From positions 16,132 to 80,131 of the forward strand of contig JABLXD010000003.1 in NCBI GenBank assembly GCA_013178285.1: a stretch of DNA of 64,000 nt, written 5' to 3'. Positions 1 to 8,721 of this stretch are shown piece after piece. The notes under the pieces are model-generated. The model was not told the DNA's origin. It searched no databases and saw only the letters and a program-made list of their open reading frames with translations. Position numbers and translations under genes: made by a program. Each line of letters starts with the position of its first letter. Within the stretch, counting starts at the first letter, position 1. The stretch is from Methanofastidiosum sp. (lineage in GTDB: Archaea; Methanobacteriota_B; Thermococci; Methanofastidiosales; Methanofastidiosaceae).

Positions 1-1
1 C

Positions 2-52
2 ACATCGGGGGCAGTAGATCATGAAAAGAAAGAAAATTTCTCACTTAAATAG
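2..52 (+). other. possible 3' end of a truncated upstream gene
   Basis: One forward frame is open from the window edge to a TAG at 50-52 and would end in a short lysine/glutamate-rich tail (AVDHEKKENFSLK). It is convergent with the RDD gene that ends at 83, which is a normal arrangement for a gene end. Sixteen residues cannot be assigned to any family, so this may equally be intergenic DNA. Confidence 0.2.
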
Positions 53-82
53 ATTTCTTAAAATAAAAAAAGAAATAATAAT

Positions 83-637
83 TTATTCTTTTACAACAAA
101 GGTATTGGCAATCTTATCGTGTAATCCCTGTTTTTCTGCATCGAAGAGTATCCATATGTATGCTACTATGTTTAATAATGGTATAGTTTTGATTAGCCAT
201 CTTATAAATCCAGGAACTGGGCCTATAGGCATAGCACCATTTGTGCCTATAACTTTAAGCTTCATCACTCTTTTACCTATTGTTGCACCCTGCATACCAT
301 CTAGATAAACAAAGTATGCAAGAGATATTAATAGTGTTATAAAGGTTCCAACCCCACCTAGATTGAATCCGGCATTGTAGTTCATATTATAACCATATCC
401 GTAATTAGTACCAAATGGTATGCTCACTATCCATGCTATTACTCCAAGTATTATAGTATCCACGATCCATGCAACAAATCTTGGTAAAAATCCGGCATGC
501 TCATGCGATAGCCAGTTTCCAGGAGCGTATGTTGTTTGTGGTTGCTGGTATGTTGGAGCTTCAAGCGTTGCTCCACAGTTTTCACAAAATTTTGCGCCCA
601 TCGGATTGTCCTTTCCACATTTTCCGCAAAAAACCAT
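83..637 (-). CDS. zinc-ribbon RDD-family membrane protein
   Basis: 184 residues. The first 23 form a zinc ribbon with two CxxC pairs (FCGKCGKDN and FCENCGATL), followed by a linker rich in Gln, Pro and Tyr. Residues about 48-180 are an RDD domain with three hydrophobic segments (about 56-75, 95-112 and 145-165) and the family's Arg/Asp pattern, including FVAWIVDT and IGKRVMKLKV. RDD proteins are poorly understood; some members act as Na+/H+ exchangers, so the substrate is open. The ATG at 637 has a GGTGAT Shine-Dalgarno site five bases upstream, and a TATA-like TTTTAAAAGG lies about 30 bp upstream. It follows mscS on the same strand but is separated from it by a palindrome. Confidence 0.85.
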   Translation of the reverse strand: MVFCGKCGKDNPMGAKFCENCGATLEAPTYQQPQTTYAPGNWLSHEHAGFLPRFVAWIVDTIILGVIAWIVSIPFGTNYGYGYNMNYNAGFNLGGVGTFITLLISLAYFVYLDGMQGATIGKRVMKLKVIGTNGAMPIGPVPGFIRWLIKTIPLLNIVAYIWILFDAEKQGLHDKIANTFVVKE

Positions 638-689
638 TTTATCACCATATTTATTAGTATCTCGCCTTTTAAAAGATTTTCTAAGAGTT

Positions 690-716
690 TTTAATTTTTC
701 GCGAGAAAATTAAAAT
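690..716. terminator. AT-rich stem-loop between mscS and the RDD gene
   Basis: The arms TTTTAATTTT (690-699) and AAAATTAAAA (707-716) flank a TCGCGAG core and can pair almost perfectly with one bulged base. The element lies 12 bp after the mscS stop codon and just upstream of the TATA-like element of the RDD gene. It could end the DUF432-mscS transcript or serve as a palindromic operator for the RDD gene; sequence alone does not separate these. Confidence 0.5.
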
Positions 717-728
717 AACAATAATAAT

Positions 729-1568
729 TTAAGTATTATTGTCGGTCTTTTCATTTGCAAACCAAACAACTCTTTGTGGGAAAGGAACATGAATATCTTC
801 TTTTTCAAGGTCTGTCTTTATCTTCCAGAGAAGTTCCTTTTTAGTTCCATACCACTGCCCAACAGGTGCCCAAGCTTTGACTACAATATTAACTGAATTG
901 TCCCCTAGCTCATCAACATAAATATCTGGGGTGGGCCTCTTTAAAACGAAAGGATGGTCTTCAATTAAATTAGATATTATTTTTATTGCCTTATCGGCAT
1001 CATCACTATATCTTATGCCAATTGTGTATTCAATCCTTCTTGCTATATTTGCACTAATATTTGTGATATTATTAGTGAATACTTTCTCATTTGGAATTCT
1101 TATGTAAAGACCATCATAGTTTCTTAGTATTGTTGACATAATTCCTATATCTTCAACGAATCCCTTCACTTGATCTATTTCCACCTGGCTTCCTATTTTG
1201 ATGGGCCTCTCAGCCATTATGAATAATCCTGAAATAAGATTTCCGACTATACTCTGACTTGCAAATCCTATAACAATACCTGTTACTCCCCCTGCTACTA
1301 GAAGTCCTGATGTGTTGATCCCTAATATGGGGAGTGCTAAAATTACGGCTAAAATTATTATGCCATAGTAACTACCTTTTAGGAGGATTCCCAATCTATC
1401 TTTGTCAAACTTATCTCTAAGGTACCTCCTTAGAACCATTGAAAAGCCCTTTGCCAAGACTATTGAAAAAATAATCATCCCAATGGCAAAGATAAATGGG
1501 AAGATCCTATCTGTTTCTATAATTCCAATAGTCTTTGACAGTGTATCTAAGATTTCATCTAGATTCAA
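729..1568 (-). CDS. mscS: small-conductance mechanosensitive channel, MscS family
   Basis: 279 residues, a typical minimal MscS length. Three transmembrane helices are visible (about 24-46, 67-85 and 90-115); the third is the Gly/Ala-rich pore helix, including GGVTGIVIGFASQS. It is followed by the beta domain (GSQVEID, GFVEDIGI, RIPNEKVF) and a C-terminal alpha/beta domain. The channel opens under membrane tension and releases solutes during hypo-osmotic shock. Its ATG overlaps the stop of the upstream DUF432 gene by 4 bp, so the two are translationally coupled. An osmoprotectant importer is encoded about 2.8 kb away, on the other side of the osmotic balance. Confidence 0.95.
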   Translation of the reverse strand: MNLDEILDTLSKTIGIIETDRIFPFIFAIGMIIFSIVLAKGFSMVLRRYLRDKFDKDRLGILLKGSYYGIIILAVILALPILGINTSGLLVAGGVTGIVIGFASQSIVGNLISGLFIMAERPIKIGSQVEIDQVKGFVEDIGIMSTILRNYDGLYIRIPNEKVFTNNITNISANIARRIEYTIGIRYSDDADKAIKIISNLIEDHPFVLKRPTPDIYVDELGDNSVNIVVKAWAPVGQWYGTKKELLWKIKTDLEKEDIHVPFPQRVVWFANEKTDNNT

Positions 1569-2284
1569 AGGCCTTCCTCCATAGTAAACTTCTTTTGTGA
1601 AACCGTAATCTTTGAAGGTTCAAATACCTCGAGTGCCTTCTTCATACCTCTTTTAACACCTGAATTAATAAATTCTGTTTCTGCAATCTTCTCACTTAGT
1701 ATTTTCATATGGGCTCTCATTGAAACAAGGGCCACGTTAAAATAAACTTTCATTTCATGTGAATCAAAAACACTTTTTGTTATCTCAATCCAGTCATCGG
1801 TAGTATTTATCAGCTTAAGTTTCATCACACCATTAATCAATGGATTTAGATTATTAGGTAAGGATGTAAAAACAGGGCTTTTATGGTATTTACATATCAC
1901 TCCGTTTCTTGGATCTCCATAGAGGGTATACTTTTGTTTTGCAAGGGTAAAAGTATCAAGGAGATCATAATTTTTTCTTCCAGATATGAAAACCCCAATA
2001 TCTATAGGAAATGTTAGATAAATATTATTAGTATCTTTTGGCTCAACAAAAACCGATTTCTCAAATTCTATTAAAAGATATTGAGAAACCTGTTTATGGA
2101 TTTTTTGAGCCTCTATTGGATTTATAATAATGCCGCAGTCTTTTGTTAGTAGAATTTTCTCTATCGATTCATTAGGGCTAGTTCTCTCATAACGAAGGGT
2201 ATTACCATCTTTTTCAATCTGGAGATGGATACCTTCTTTTGAAATTCTAAGGGGATTTAGAGGTGATTTATAATATCCATACAT
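1565..2284 (-). CDS. DUF432 family protein, partner of MscS
   Basis: 239 residues, soluble, without a signal peptide or membrane segment. It resembles the archaeal DUF432 family in its opening GYYKSPLNPL, a central FPIDIGVFISG stretch and a conserved C-terminal helix. Members are often encoded beside or fused to MscS-type channels, and here the 4-bp overlap with mscS supports a shared function. A cytosolic accessory or regulatory subunit for the channel is the natural inference; no catalytic motif is visible. The start at 2284 is an ATG and gives the N terminus expected for the family. Confidence 0.7.
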   Translation of the reverse strand: MYGYYKSPLNPLRISKEGIHLQIEKDGNTLRYERTSPNESIEKILLTKDCGIIINPIEAQKIHKQVSQYLLIEFEKSVFVEPKDTNNIYLTFPIDIGVFISGRKNYDLLDTFTLAKQKYTLYGDPRNGVICKYHKSPVFTSLPNNLNPLINGVMKLKLINTTDDWIEITKSVFDSHEMKVYFNVALVSMRAHMKILSEKIAETEFINSGVKRGMKKALEVFEPSKITVSQKKFTMEEGL

Positions 2285-2330
2285 GGCTATCGGTTATTCT
2301 ATCTTTTCCTTTATGAGTTTTACCCTATAA

Positions 2331-3704
2331 TTAATCTTCTGGCTCCATTAAATTCCCCAACGTTGAGGGGATTAGCTCAGGCAAAGCTGGATGGATATGG
2401 ATTCCTTTGAAGATTGCCCTCATATCCATATTGTTTGCCATGACATTAATTACCTCTTGGATTAATATTGAAGCGTATGGACCAATTATATGGAATCCTA
2501 AAATCTTGTTATTCTCCTTATCAACTATAGCTTTAGCAAAAGTTTCTTCTTCTAGCATAGCAATTCCTTTTGCAACACTATTATACTTTGCATAACCTAT
2601 CAATATTTTGTGACTCTTTTTTGCCTCACTTTCTCCAATTCCAACAGATGCAATTTCAGGGTATGAAAAGATAGCATGAGGTATGGCACTGTAATCCATT
2701 GGCACCTTCTTTTCATGAATGCTGTTATGCCATGCGTATACAGCTTCCTTGTTTGCAGAATGCCTGAACATGTATTTGCCTATAACATCACCAAAAGCCC
2801 AAATGTTTTCCTTTGAAGTTTTTAAATACTCATCTACTTTGATGTACCCCCTTGAATCTGTTTCAACTCCAGTATTTTGCACTTTTAATAGATCGGAATT
2901 TGGAACCCTTCCCCCCGCGACTAAGATCCTCTCTGCATTAACTTCAATAGTCTTTTCTGAATCTTTTACTTTTCCTATTACATTCACTAAGCCATCTTTT
3001 TGCAAAACCTCAATGACCTCAGTATTTGTGTGTATTTTCATTCTTTTTGACATTTCGTTTAATAGCAAATCTGAAATTTCAGGCTCTTCATTTGCCACAA
3101 GCCTTGAATTCCTTTGTATTATTGTTACTTCACTCCCCATTCCTGCTAGAAAATGACCAAACTCACAGGCAATATATCCGCCTCCTAAGACAACTACGCT
3201 TTTAGGAAGCTCGTTTAAATCAAGAATACTCTCATTTGTCAAATATTCTATTTTATCAAGCCCTTTAACATCGGGTATATGGGGTCTAGCACCAGCAGCA
3301 ATGAATATCTTTTCACCTATTATCCTCTTTCCATCTACTTCAACTGTATAATCATCTACAAAGTAACCAGTTGACTCATAGAAGTCAAGATTCTTAGCTT
3401 GTTTTATACCCTCTCTCATACCATTTCTGTCTTCTGCAATTGAAGATCTCATTCTCTCCATTATTTCTCTAAAACGGATTTTAGTTATACTTGCCTCAAC
3501 ACCAAGTTTTTTTGAATTTTCTATTTCTGCCACCCTATCTGCAGGGAAAATAAGTAATTTTGAAGGTATACATCCTAAATTCAAGCATGTACCTCCAAGG
3601 GGCCCCTTATCTACTACAGCTACTTTATATCCACTTGAAAGAGCATCACTTGCCACACCCATTCCAGCTCCAGACCCAATAACTATTACATCGTATTTTT
3701 TCAT
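2331..3704 (-). CDS. dihydrolipoamide dehydrogenase-like pyridine nucleotide-disulfide oxidoreductase
   Basis: 457 residues. An N-terminal FAD-binding GSGAG motif is followed by the redox-active disulfide GGTCLNLGCIPSK (Cys at about 40 and 45). Then come the NAD(P)-binding GGGYIACEFG (about residue 173), the second FAD contact WAFGDVIG and the C-terminal dimerisation domain with the catalytic His-Glu dyad in HIHPALPELI. The fold and both active-site elements match class I flavin disulfide reductases (dihydrolipoamide dehydrogenase, mercuric reductase). No lipoyl-dependent E1 or E2 gene is nearby, so it may work as a stand-alone disulfide or thiol reductase. It is monocistronic. Confidence 0.85.
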   Translation of the reverse strand: MKKYDVIVIGSGAGMGVASDALSSGYKVAVVDKGPLGGTCLNLGCIPSKLLIFPADRVAEIENSKKLGVEASITKIRFREIMERMRSSIAEDRNGMREGIKQAKNLDFYESTGYFVDDYTVEVDGKRIIGEKIFIAAGARPHIPDVKGLDKIEYLTNESILDLNELPKSVVVLGGGYIACEFGHFLAGMGSEVTIIQRNSRLVANEEPEISDLLLNEMSKRMKIHTNTEVIEVLQKDGLVNVIGKVKDSEKTIEVNAERILVAGGRVPNSDLLKVQNTGVETDSRGYIKVDEYLKTSKENIWAFGDVIGKYMFRHSANKEAVYAWHNSIHEKKVPMDYSAIPHAIFSYPEIASVGIGESEAKKSHKILIGYAKYNSVAKGIAMLEEETFAKAIVDKENNKILGFHIIGPYASILIQEVINVMANNMDMRAIFKGIHIHPALPELIPSTLGNLMEPED

Positions 3705-3853
3705 ATACTCTCCTCAATTGATTTTACAATATGTCAAAAATTAGTCTATAATTTATTATTAGTTTTTTCAATATAATAAAGTTTTGTTATTTCAATCCCT
3801 AAAATATTTAAGTTTAAACAAATAGAAGCTTATTGTATTGAGAAGGCGTTATA

Positions 3854-4339
3854 ATGATTAAAATATTGGATACTTATTTTCCAGGAGTAATTGGTAGAAT
3901 AACTAAGTTACATGCAGAATACTACTCTATGAATTGGGATTTTGATCTTTACTTTGAATCAAAAGTTGCAACTGAACTTTCGGAATTTTTAAATCGATTT
4001 GATAAAAATAGAGACGGGATCTGGACGGCACATGTGAACGATGAATTTGTCGGATCTATTATACTAGACGGAATAAACTCAGATGAAGAAGGGGCAAGGC
4101 TGAGATGGTTTATATTGGACCCAAATTATCAAGGTAGGGGTTTAGGAAATCTACTAATGGAGAAATCAGTTCTTTTCTGTAGAGAAAAAAACTATAGAAG
4201 AGTTTTCCTTTGGACTTTTGCAGGATTAGATGCTGCAAGACATCTATATGAAAAATTTGGATTCACAATATGCAAAGAGCATGAAGACGATCAATGGGGA
4301 AAAACAGTGACTGAGCAGATGTTTGAGCTATTTTTGTAA
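3854..4339 (+). CDS. GNAT-family N-acetyltransferase
   Basis: 161 residues. The acetyl-CoA loop is seen as NYQGRGLGNLLM (about residues 93-104), preceded by the beta-4 strand LRWFILD and followed by the C-terminal RHLYEKFGF signature. This GNAT type is common as a stand-alone enzyme or as the C-terminal half of MarR-GNAT fusions; no winged helix is present here. The substrate cannot be predicted. It lies 73 bp upstream of the osmoprotectant transporter genes on the same strand, but a separate TATA-like element there suggests independent transcription. Confidence 0.85.
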   Translation: MIKILDTYFPGVIGRITKLHAEYYSMNWDFDLYFESKVATELSEFLNRFDKNRDGIWTAHVNDEFVGSIILDGINSDEEGARLRWFILDPNYQGRGLGNLLMEKSVLFCREKNYRRVFLWTFAGLDAARHLYEKFGFTICKEHEDDQWGKTVTEQMFELFL

Positions 4340-4412
4340 GAGGGAATATATTCTTTCTAGGCATTTAAGTAAAACATATAAGGTAGCCATTTCTATAGTA
4401 ATTGTGGTGTCA

Positions 4413-5312
4413 ATGAAAAATAAATTATTTCTGTCAGGGATATTGATATTAGGGCTGATCATTGCAGCTGCCGGCTGCATAGGCCAGGGAACAGAAAAAA
4501 CAATTGTTATCGGTACAATGCCATATAATGAAGAATATATTCTTGGGCACATGATATCTTTGTTACTAGAAGATGCTGGGTATAAGACCGAAGTAAAAGA
4601 AGGGCTTGGAGGTACACTAATTAACTATGAAGCCTTAAAGAGGGGGCAAATTAATGTTTTTGTTGGCTATACTGGTGCCTTCTATAATACTGTTTTGAAA
4701 CTACCCGCATTGGACAATTGGGATCCAAATGTAGTTTATAGTGAAGTTGAAAAAGGATTAAGAGATCAAGAAGGCATAACTGTCGTTACAAAACTTGGAT
4801 TTAAGAATAACTATGCAATCTCTGTTCCAAGAACTTGGGCTGAGGAAAGGAATCTCACAAAGGTCAGTGAGCTTGAACCTTATGCACCATCTATGGTTCT
4901 TGGAACTGACATTGAGTACCCGACAGCTCCAGATGGGCTCCCAACATTTGAAAAAGCCTATGGATTTAAATTTAAAGATGTCAAATCAATGGAGCCAACC
5001 CTAGTATATGAAGCAATAAATAATAAACTAGTAGATGTCATCACCGGTTACACAACTGATAAGAGGGGTGAACTCTTTGACCTTGTTGTCTTAGAGGACG
5101 ACAAAGGTGGGCTTTTACCATATGATGCAATAATTATAACAACTACTTCATTTGCCAAAGACGAAGCTGTGATAAGCATTCTTAAGAAACTTGAGGGAAG
5201 AATTGATGACAAAGCAATGGCGGACATGAACTATCAGTATGACATCGAAAAGAAAGAATCAAGGGATATCGCAAGGGCATTTTTAATCTCTCAAGGTCTA
5301 ATTAAAAACTAA
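4413..5312 (+). CDS. osmoprotectant ABC transporter substrate-binding lipoprotein (OpuC/OsmF type)
   Basis: I place the start at the ATG at 4413, giving 299 residues. This Met precedes a classical lipoprotein signal (KNKLFLSGILILGL) with lipobox AAAGC, whereas earlier in-frame ATGs would add an extension that overlaps the GNAT gene. The mature part is an OpuAC-type binding fold: IVIGTMPYNEEYILGHM at the start, then GGTLINYEAL and NKLVDVITGY. The family binds glycine betaine, choline, carnitine or related quaternary amines. It heads a four-gene operon with the ATPase and two permeases. A TATA-like ACATATAAGG lies at about 4374-4383. Confidence 0.9.
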   Translation: MKNKLFLSGILILGLIIAAAGCIGQGTEKTIVIGTMPYNEEYILGHMISLLLEDAGYKTEVKEGLGGTLINYEALKRGQINVFVGYTGAFYNTVLKLPALDNWDPNVVYSEVEKGLRDQEGITVVTKLGFKNNYAISVPRTWAEERNLTKVSELEPYAPSMVLGTDIEYPTAPDGLPTFEKAYGFKFKDVKSMEPTLVYEAINNKLVDVITGYTTDKRGELFDLVVLEDDKGGLLPYDAIIITTTSFAKDEAVISILKKLEGRIDDKAMADMNYQYDIEKKESRDIARAFLISQGLIKN

Positions 5313-5369
5313 TTATTTATTTTTTTAATTGGAGAGGATAAGACGAATAAATTTATTTCAAGTGAATGC

Positions 5370-6470
5370 TTGGACTCACTAAAGTTTGAACATGTGACAA
5401 AAATATACAAAGAATCAAAAGCCATAGATAATGTCTCATTTGAAATATGCAAGGGTGAGCTGTTTGTCATACTTGGGTCAAGTGGCTCTGGTAAGACCAC
5501 AACTTTAAGATTGATCAATCGATTAATAGACCCAGATCAAGGAGCTATTTATCTAAACGGCCAAGATACTAAAGATATGGATCCGGTCAATCTTAGAAGA
5601 AGAATAGGGTATGTCATACAACAGATTGGTCTTTTCCCCCATATGACGGTCAAAGAAAATATAGGCCTAATCCCACGTTTAGAGAAATGGAAGGATCAAG
5701 ATATTTCAAATAGAATCGACGAGTTACTATCTTTAGTTGCTTTGCCTCCTGACCTATTTAGGTCTCGCTATCCAAATCAACTTAGTGGAGGCCAACAACA
5801 GAGGGTTGGTCTCGCAAGAGCCCTTGTCATGGATCCTCCTCTACTACTAATGGACGAACCTTTTGGGGCACTTGACCCACTTTTGAGGATGCAACTTCAA
5901 AATGAATTTCTTACAATCAAAACAAAACTCGACAAAACAATAGTATTCGTTACTCATGATATTGAAGAAAGTTTCATTTTGGCCGATAGAATCGGGGTGA
6001 TGCATGGTGGAAAGATGCTTCAGATTGGAACACCTTCAGAATTACTATTTGAACCTGAAAATGAAATTGTTTCAAAAATAATTGGAACTGAAAATAAATT
6101 CAAGGCACTTCGATTTTTAGAGGCAAAGGATGTAATGCTGCCACTTGATAAAAATTGCATGATTGAAGTGGATATTTCATGCGAAGAAGCTATCAATAAA
6201 ATGATCTCTGAGAAAAATGAAGTTTGTATAATAAAAAAATCAAACTCAGACATTGCTCAAATAGCATTAATTGAACTATTAAATAGAAAAAATAAGGATG
6301 AATCTATATTTGAAGTTGGCAAAAAATTAATTACTGTTTCTCCTCATGATAGTCTTTCATCAATAATATCAATTTTAAAATCCTCAAAAGAGCCCTCTGC
6401 AGTTGTCATGGAAAGAGAAAAAGTGTTAGGAATTGTAATGATTAATTCAGTTTTAATGGAATTAGTGTAG
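5370..6470 (+). CDS. osmoprotectant ABC transporter ATP-binding protein with CBS domains (OpuCA/ProV-like)
   Basis: 366 residues. Walker A GSSGSGKTTT (about 36-45), Q-loop QQIGLFPHM, signature LSGGQQQR (about 140), Walker B LLLMDEPFGALD and H-loop VTHD are all intact. The C-terminal 120 residues form a CBS pair, the ionic-strength and nucleotide sensor of OpuA/OpuC ATPases. The start is a TTG at 5370, which gives the family N terminus (SLKFEHVTKIY); the nearest purine-rich site (GGAGAGGAT at 5331) is too far away to confirm it. It drives quaternary-amine uptake together with the neighbouring permeases and binding lipoprotein. Confidence 0.92.
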   Translation: MDSLKFEHVTKIYKESKAIDNVSFEICKGELFVILGSSGSGKTTTLRLINRLIDPDQGAIYLNGQDTKDMDPVNLRRRIGYVIQQIGLFPHMTVKENIGLIPRLEKWKDQDISNRIDELLSLVALPPDLFRSRYPNQLSGGQQQRVGLARALVMDPPLLLMDEPFGALDPLLRMQLQNEFLTIKTKLDKTIVFVTHDIEESFILADRIGVMHGGKMLQIGTPSELLFEPENEIVSKIIGTENKFKALRFLEAKDVMLPLDKNCMIEVDISCEEAINKMISEKNEVCIIKKSNSDIAQIALIELLNRKNKDESIFEVGKKLITVSPHDSLSSIISILKSSKEPSAVVMEREKVLGIVMINSVLMELV

Positions 6471-6478
6471 ATGGTCTT

Positions 6479-7123
6479 ATGGTAAGTATCCTGGACACAA
6501 TAGTATCGGTCTGGATTACACAGCAAATTACCTTGAGGACCATTCAGCATCTTTATATGTTTTCCATAGCATTGATCATTTCAATTTTTATAGGTGTGGC
6601 TTTAGCAATTTTAGTGTATAATAACCCCAAGATTGCAAATGCATGGTTTAATTTTTTAAATGTGATTGAGACTATACCTGAATTGGCATTGTTCATTTTT
6701 CTTTTACCGATTCTTGGACTGGGGGAGAAACCAACTATTGCTGCATGTGTCTTGTACTCAATACTTCCCATAATGAGAAACACTTACACAGGATTGGCAT
6801 ATGTAAGCAAGGAATATGTTGAAATTGCAACTGCGATAGGTCTTACGAAGAATGAAATACTATTGAGAATAAGGTTGCCAATGGCATTGCCCTTGATAAG
6901 CGGCGGCATTAGGATTGCAGTTGTATATATAATGGGCATTGCCACTTTAGGTGGTCTAATCGCAGCAGGGGGTCTTGGAGTTCCTTTACAAGCAGGAATA
7001 TATAGGTATGATATTCCGGCCATAATAATTGCCGCTATTTGGGTCGGCTCTTTGGGGGTCCTATTCGATTTTATAGCATGGATTGTTGAAAATAGATTGG
7101 CCAGGAGGTATAATCCTTGGTAG
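6479..7123 (+). CDS. osmoprotectant ABC transporter permease 1 (OpuCB-like)
   Basis: 214 residues with about five or six hydrophobic helices. The BPD-transporter EAA loop is seen as EIATAIGLTKNEILLRIRLP (about 116-135), followed by the conserved LGGLIAAGGLGVPL segment that marks OpuC/ProW-type permeases. It starts 8 bp after the ATPase stop, and its last 7 bp overlap the next permease, so the three genes are coupled. Two distinct permeases of about 200 residues are usual for OpuC-type heterodimeric channels. Confidence 0.9.
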   Translation: MVSILDTIVSVWITQQITLRTIQHLYMFSIALIISIFIGVALAILVYNNPKIANAWFNFLNVIETIPELALFIFLLPILGLGEKPTIAACVLYSILPIMRNTYTGLAYVSKEYVEIATAIGLTKNEILLRIRLPMALPLISGGIRIAVVYIMGIATLGGLIAAGGLGVPLQAGIYRYDIPAIIIAAIWVGSLGVLFDFIAWIVENRLARRYNPW

Positions 7124-7728
7124 CAATATTCCCTCTTTTAGAAGCCATATTGCAACAGCTTACCCTCGTCTTTACAGCATTATCAATAGGGATATGCATA
7201 GCAACACCCCTTGCCATTCTCTCAGTTTTTTACAGGAGAGTTTCTTACTTTGTTCTAACAACAATAAATATGGCTCAAAGTATCCCAAGCTTTGCTCTTG
7301 TAGCACTAATAGTTCCTTTAGTTGGAATAGGAGTTTTACCTGCTATAGTCGCTATAGTTGTAGGATCAATTGTTCCAATTGTTAAAAATATGTATGTGGG
7401 ATTATCAAAGACCGATGCTGCACTTATTGACACAGGTAAAGGCATTGGATTGACAGACCTCCAAATAATGAGGCATATAAGACTCCCCTTAGCATACCCT
7501 GCCATATTTGCAGGATTAAAATTTTCTGCTATAATTGCAAATGGCATAGCAGTTTTAACGGCTATTATTGGTAGTGGAGGTCTTGGAAGGATAATATTTG
7601 AAGGACTAGCAAGTTTTAATATCAATAAAACTTTAAGTGGAGCCATACCTGCAATTTTAATAGCCCTAACGTTAGATATGATATTCTCAATAACTGAAAA
7701 AAAATTAAAAGCAAAATCAGGTTACTAG
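7117..7728 (+). CDS. osmoprotectant ABC transporter permease 2 (OpuCD-like)
   Basis: 203 residues with an EAA loop (LIDTGKGIGLTDLQIMRHIR) and the terminal ITAIIGSGGLGRIIFEGL-type segment of the family; the actual order is LTAIIGSGGLG. The start is a TTG at 7117 that lies inside the end of the first permease gene, a 7-bp overlap pointing to translational coupling. With the other permease it forms the membrane channel. The stop codon abuts the convergent stop of the dihydroorotate-dehydrogenase-like gene with no spacer, so transcription terminators must lie inside the opposing genes. Confidence 0.9.
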   Translation: MVAIFPLLEAILQQLTLVFTALSIGICIATPLAILSVFYRRVSYFVLTTINMAQSIPSFALVALIVPLVGIGVLPAIVAIVVGSIVPIVKNMYVGLSKTDAALIDTGKGIGLTDLQIMRHIRLPLAYPAIFAGLKFSAIIANGIAVLTAIIGSGGLGRIIFEGLASFNINKTLSGAIPAILIALTLDMIFSITEKKLKAKSGY

Positions 7729-8721
7729 CTACTTATAAGACCCTAAAATCTTCATATAGTTTGCTCTTTCGTAAGCAGATGGTTCCAATACATTTTCTTG
7801 CGACAATAATCCTTGTATCGATTTCATTGATTCATATTCATGTTTAGAAAGCCAATCTGTAACTTCAGACAAGGTCTTTTCAATATGTTCGATACCATTT
7901 TTAATTAAAGCGGAGGTCATCATTGAAACTTTAGCCCCAGCCATAATTGATTTAATCACATCAGGGCTGGTGTGTATTCCGCCTGTAATTGCGATATCGG
8001 GCTTTATCTTTCCATACATAATCGCTGCCCATCTCAGTCTTAATCTTAATTCATCGCTACTACTCAAAACAAGATTCTTTGTTATCTCAAGGTTCTCTAT
8101 ATCAATATCGGGCTGATAGAATCTATTGAATATGACAAAAGCATCTGCACCCGCTTCTTCAATCTTTTTTAATAAATTTGGCGTTGAAGTGAAATACGGA
8201 CTAAGTTTAACTGCTAATGGAATTCTAATTTTTTGTTTTACACTTTTCACAAGATTAATATAGTTTTCTTCAATCTTTTCAGAGTTTATTGAAGGGTCAG
8301 TTGGGATGTAGTAGATATTCAATTCAAGTGCATCTGCACCCGATTCTTCAATCTTTTCTGCGTATTTTATCCAACCCCCATCTGAAACACCATTTAAGCT
8401 TCCAATAATTGGGATTTCAGAATCCGACTTGATTTGTTTTAAAAGATCTATATATTCATCAGGCGCAAACTTGAACTCCTTTATCTCCGGAAAATATGTC
8501 AGAGCTTCTGCATAACTTTCTGTTCCTTGCAGTAAAAATTTATTTAATTCATCTTGTTGAATATCAAGTTGTTCTTCAAATAATGAGTGCAAAACAACCG
8601 CAGCAGCTCCAGATTTTTCAGCTTTTTTAATATTTCTTGGATCTTCCCATAGATAGGAAGATGAAGCTACTATGGGATTCTTTAGTTTTAATCCCATATA
8701 GTTCGTTGAAAGATCTATCAT
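7729..8721 (-). CDS. dihydroorotate dehydrogenase-like flavoprotein coupled to PFOR
   Basis: 330 residues from the ATG at 8721, chosen because it has a strong GGAGGA site and overlaps the nifJ TGA as ATGA. An FMN-type TIM barrel is supported by LKLKNPIVASSS near the start, the Lys-containing strand IPLAVKLSPYF, the NRFYQPD segment and the phosphate-binding ITGGIHTSPDVIKSIMAGA. It resembles the PyrD-like proteins often encoded after nifJ rather than true pyrimidine-pathway PyrD. The electron acceptor and substrate are unknown; coupling to PFOR suggests an accessory role in ferredoxin-linked metabolism. Confidence 0.8.
   Translation of the reverse strand: MIDLSTNYMGLKLKNPIVASSSYLWEDPRNIKKAEKSGAAAVVLHSLFEEQLDIQQDELNKFLLQGTESYAEALTYFPEIKEFKFAPDEYIDLLKQIKSDSEIPIIGSLNGVSDGGWIKYAEKIEESGADALELNIYYIPTDPSINSEKIEENYINLVKSVKQKIRIPLAVKLSPYFTSTPNLLKKIEEAGADAFVIFNRFYQPDIDIENLEITKNLVLSSSDELRLRLRWAAIMYGKIKPDIAITGGIHTSPDVIKSIMAGAKVSMMTSALIKNGIEHIEKTLSEVTDWLSKHEYESMKSIQGLLSQENVLEPSAYERANYMKILGSYK

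Noticed and set aside
4323..4412. 30-residue N-terminal extension of the osmoprotectant-binding lipoprotein
   Set aside because: It overlaps the GNAT gene and would bury the lipoprotein signal peptide; the ATG at 4413 is directly before the signal.
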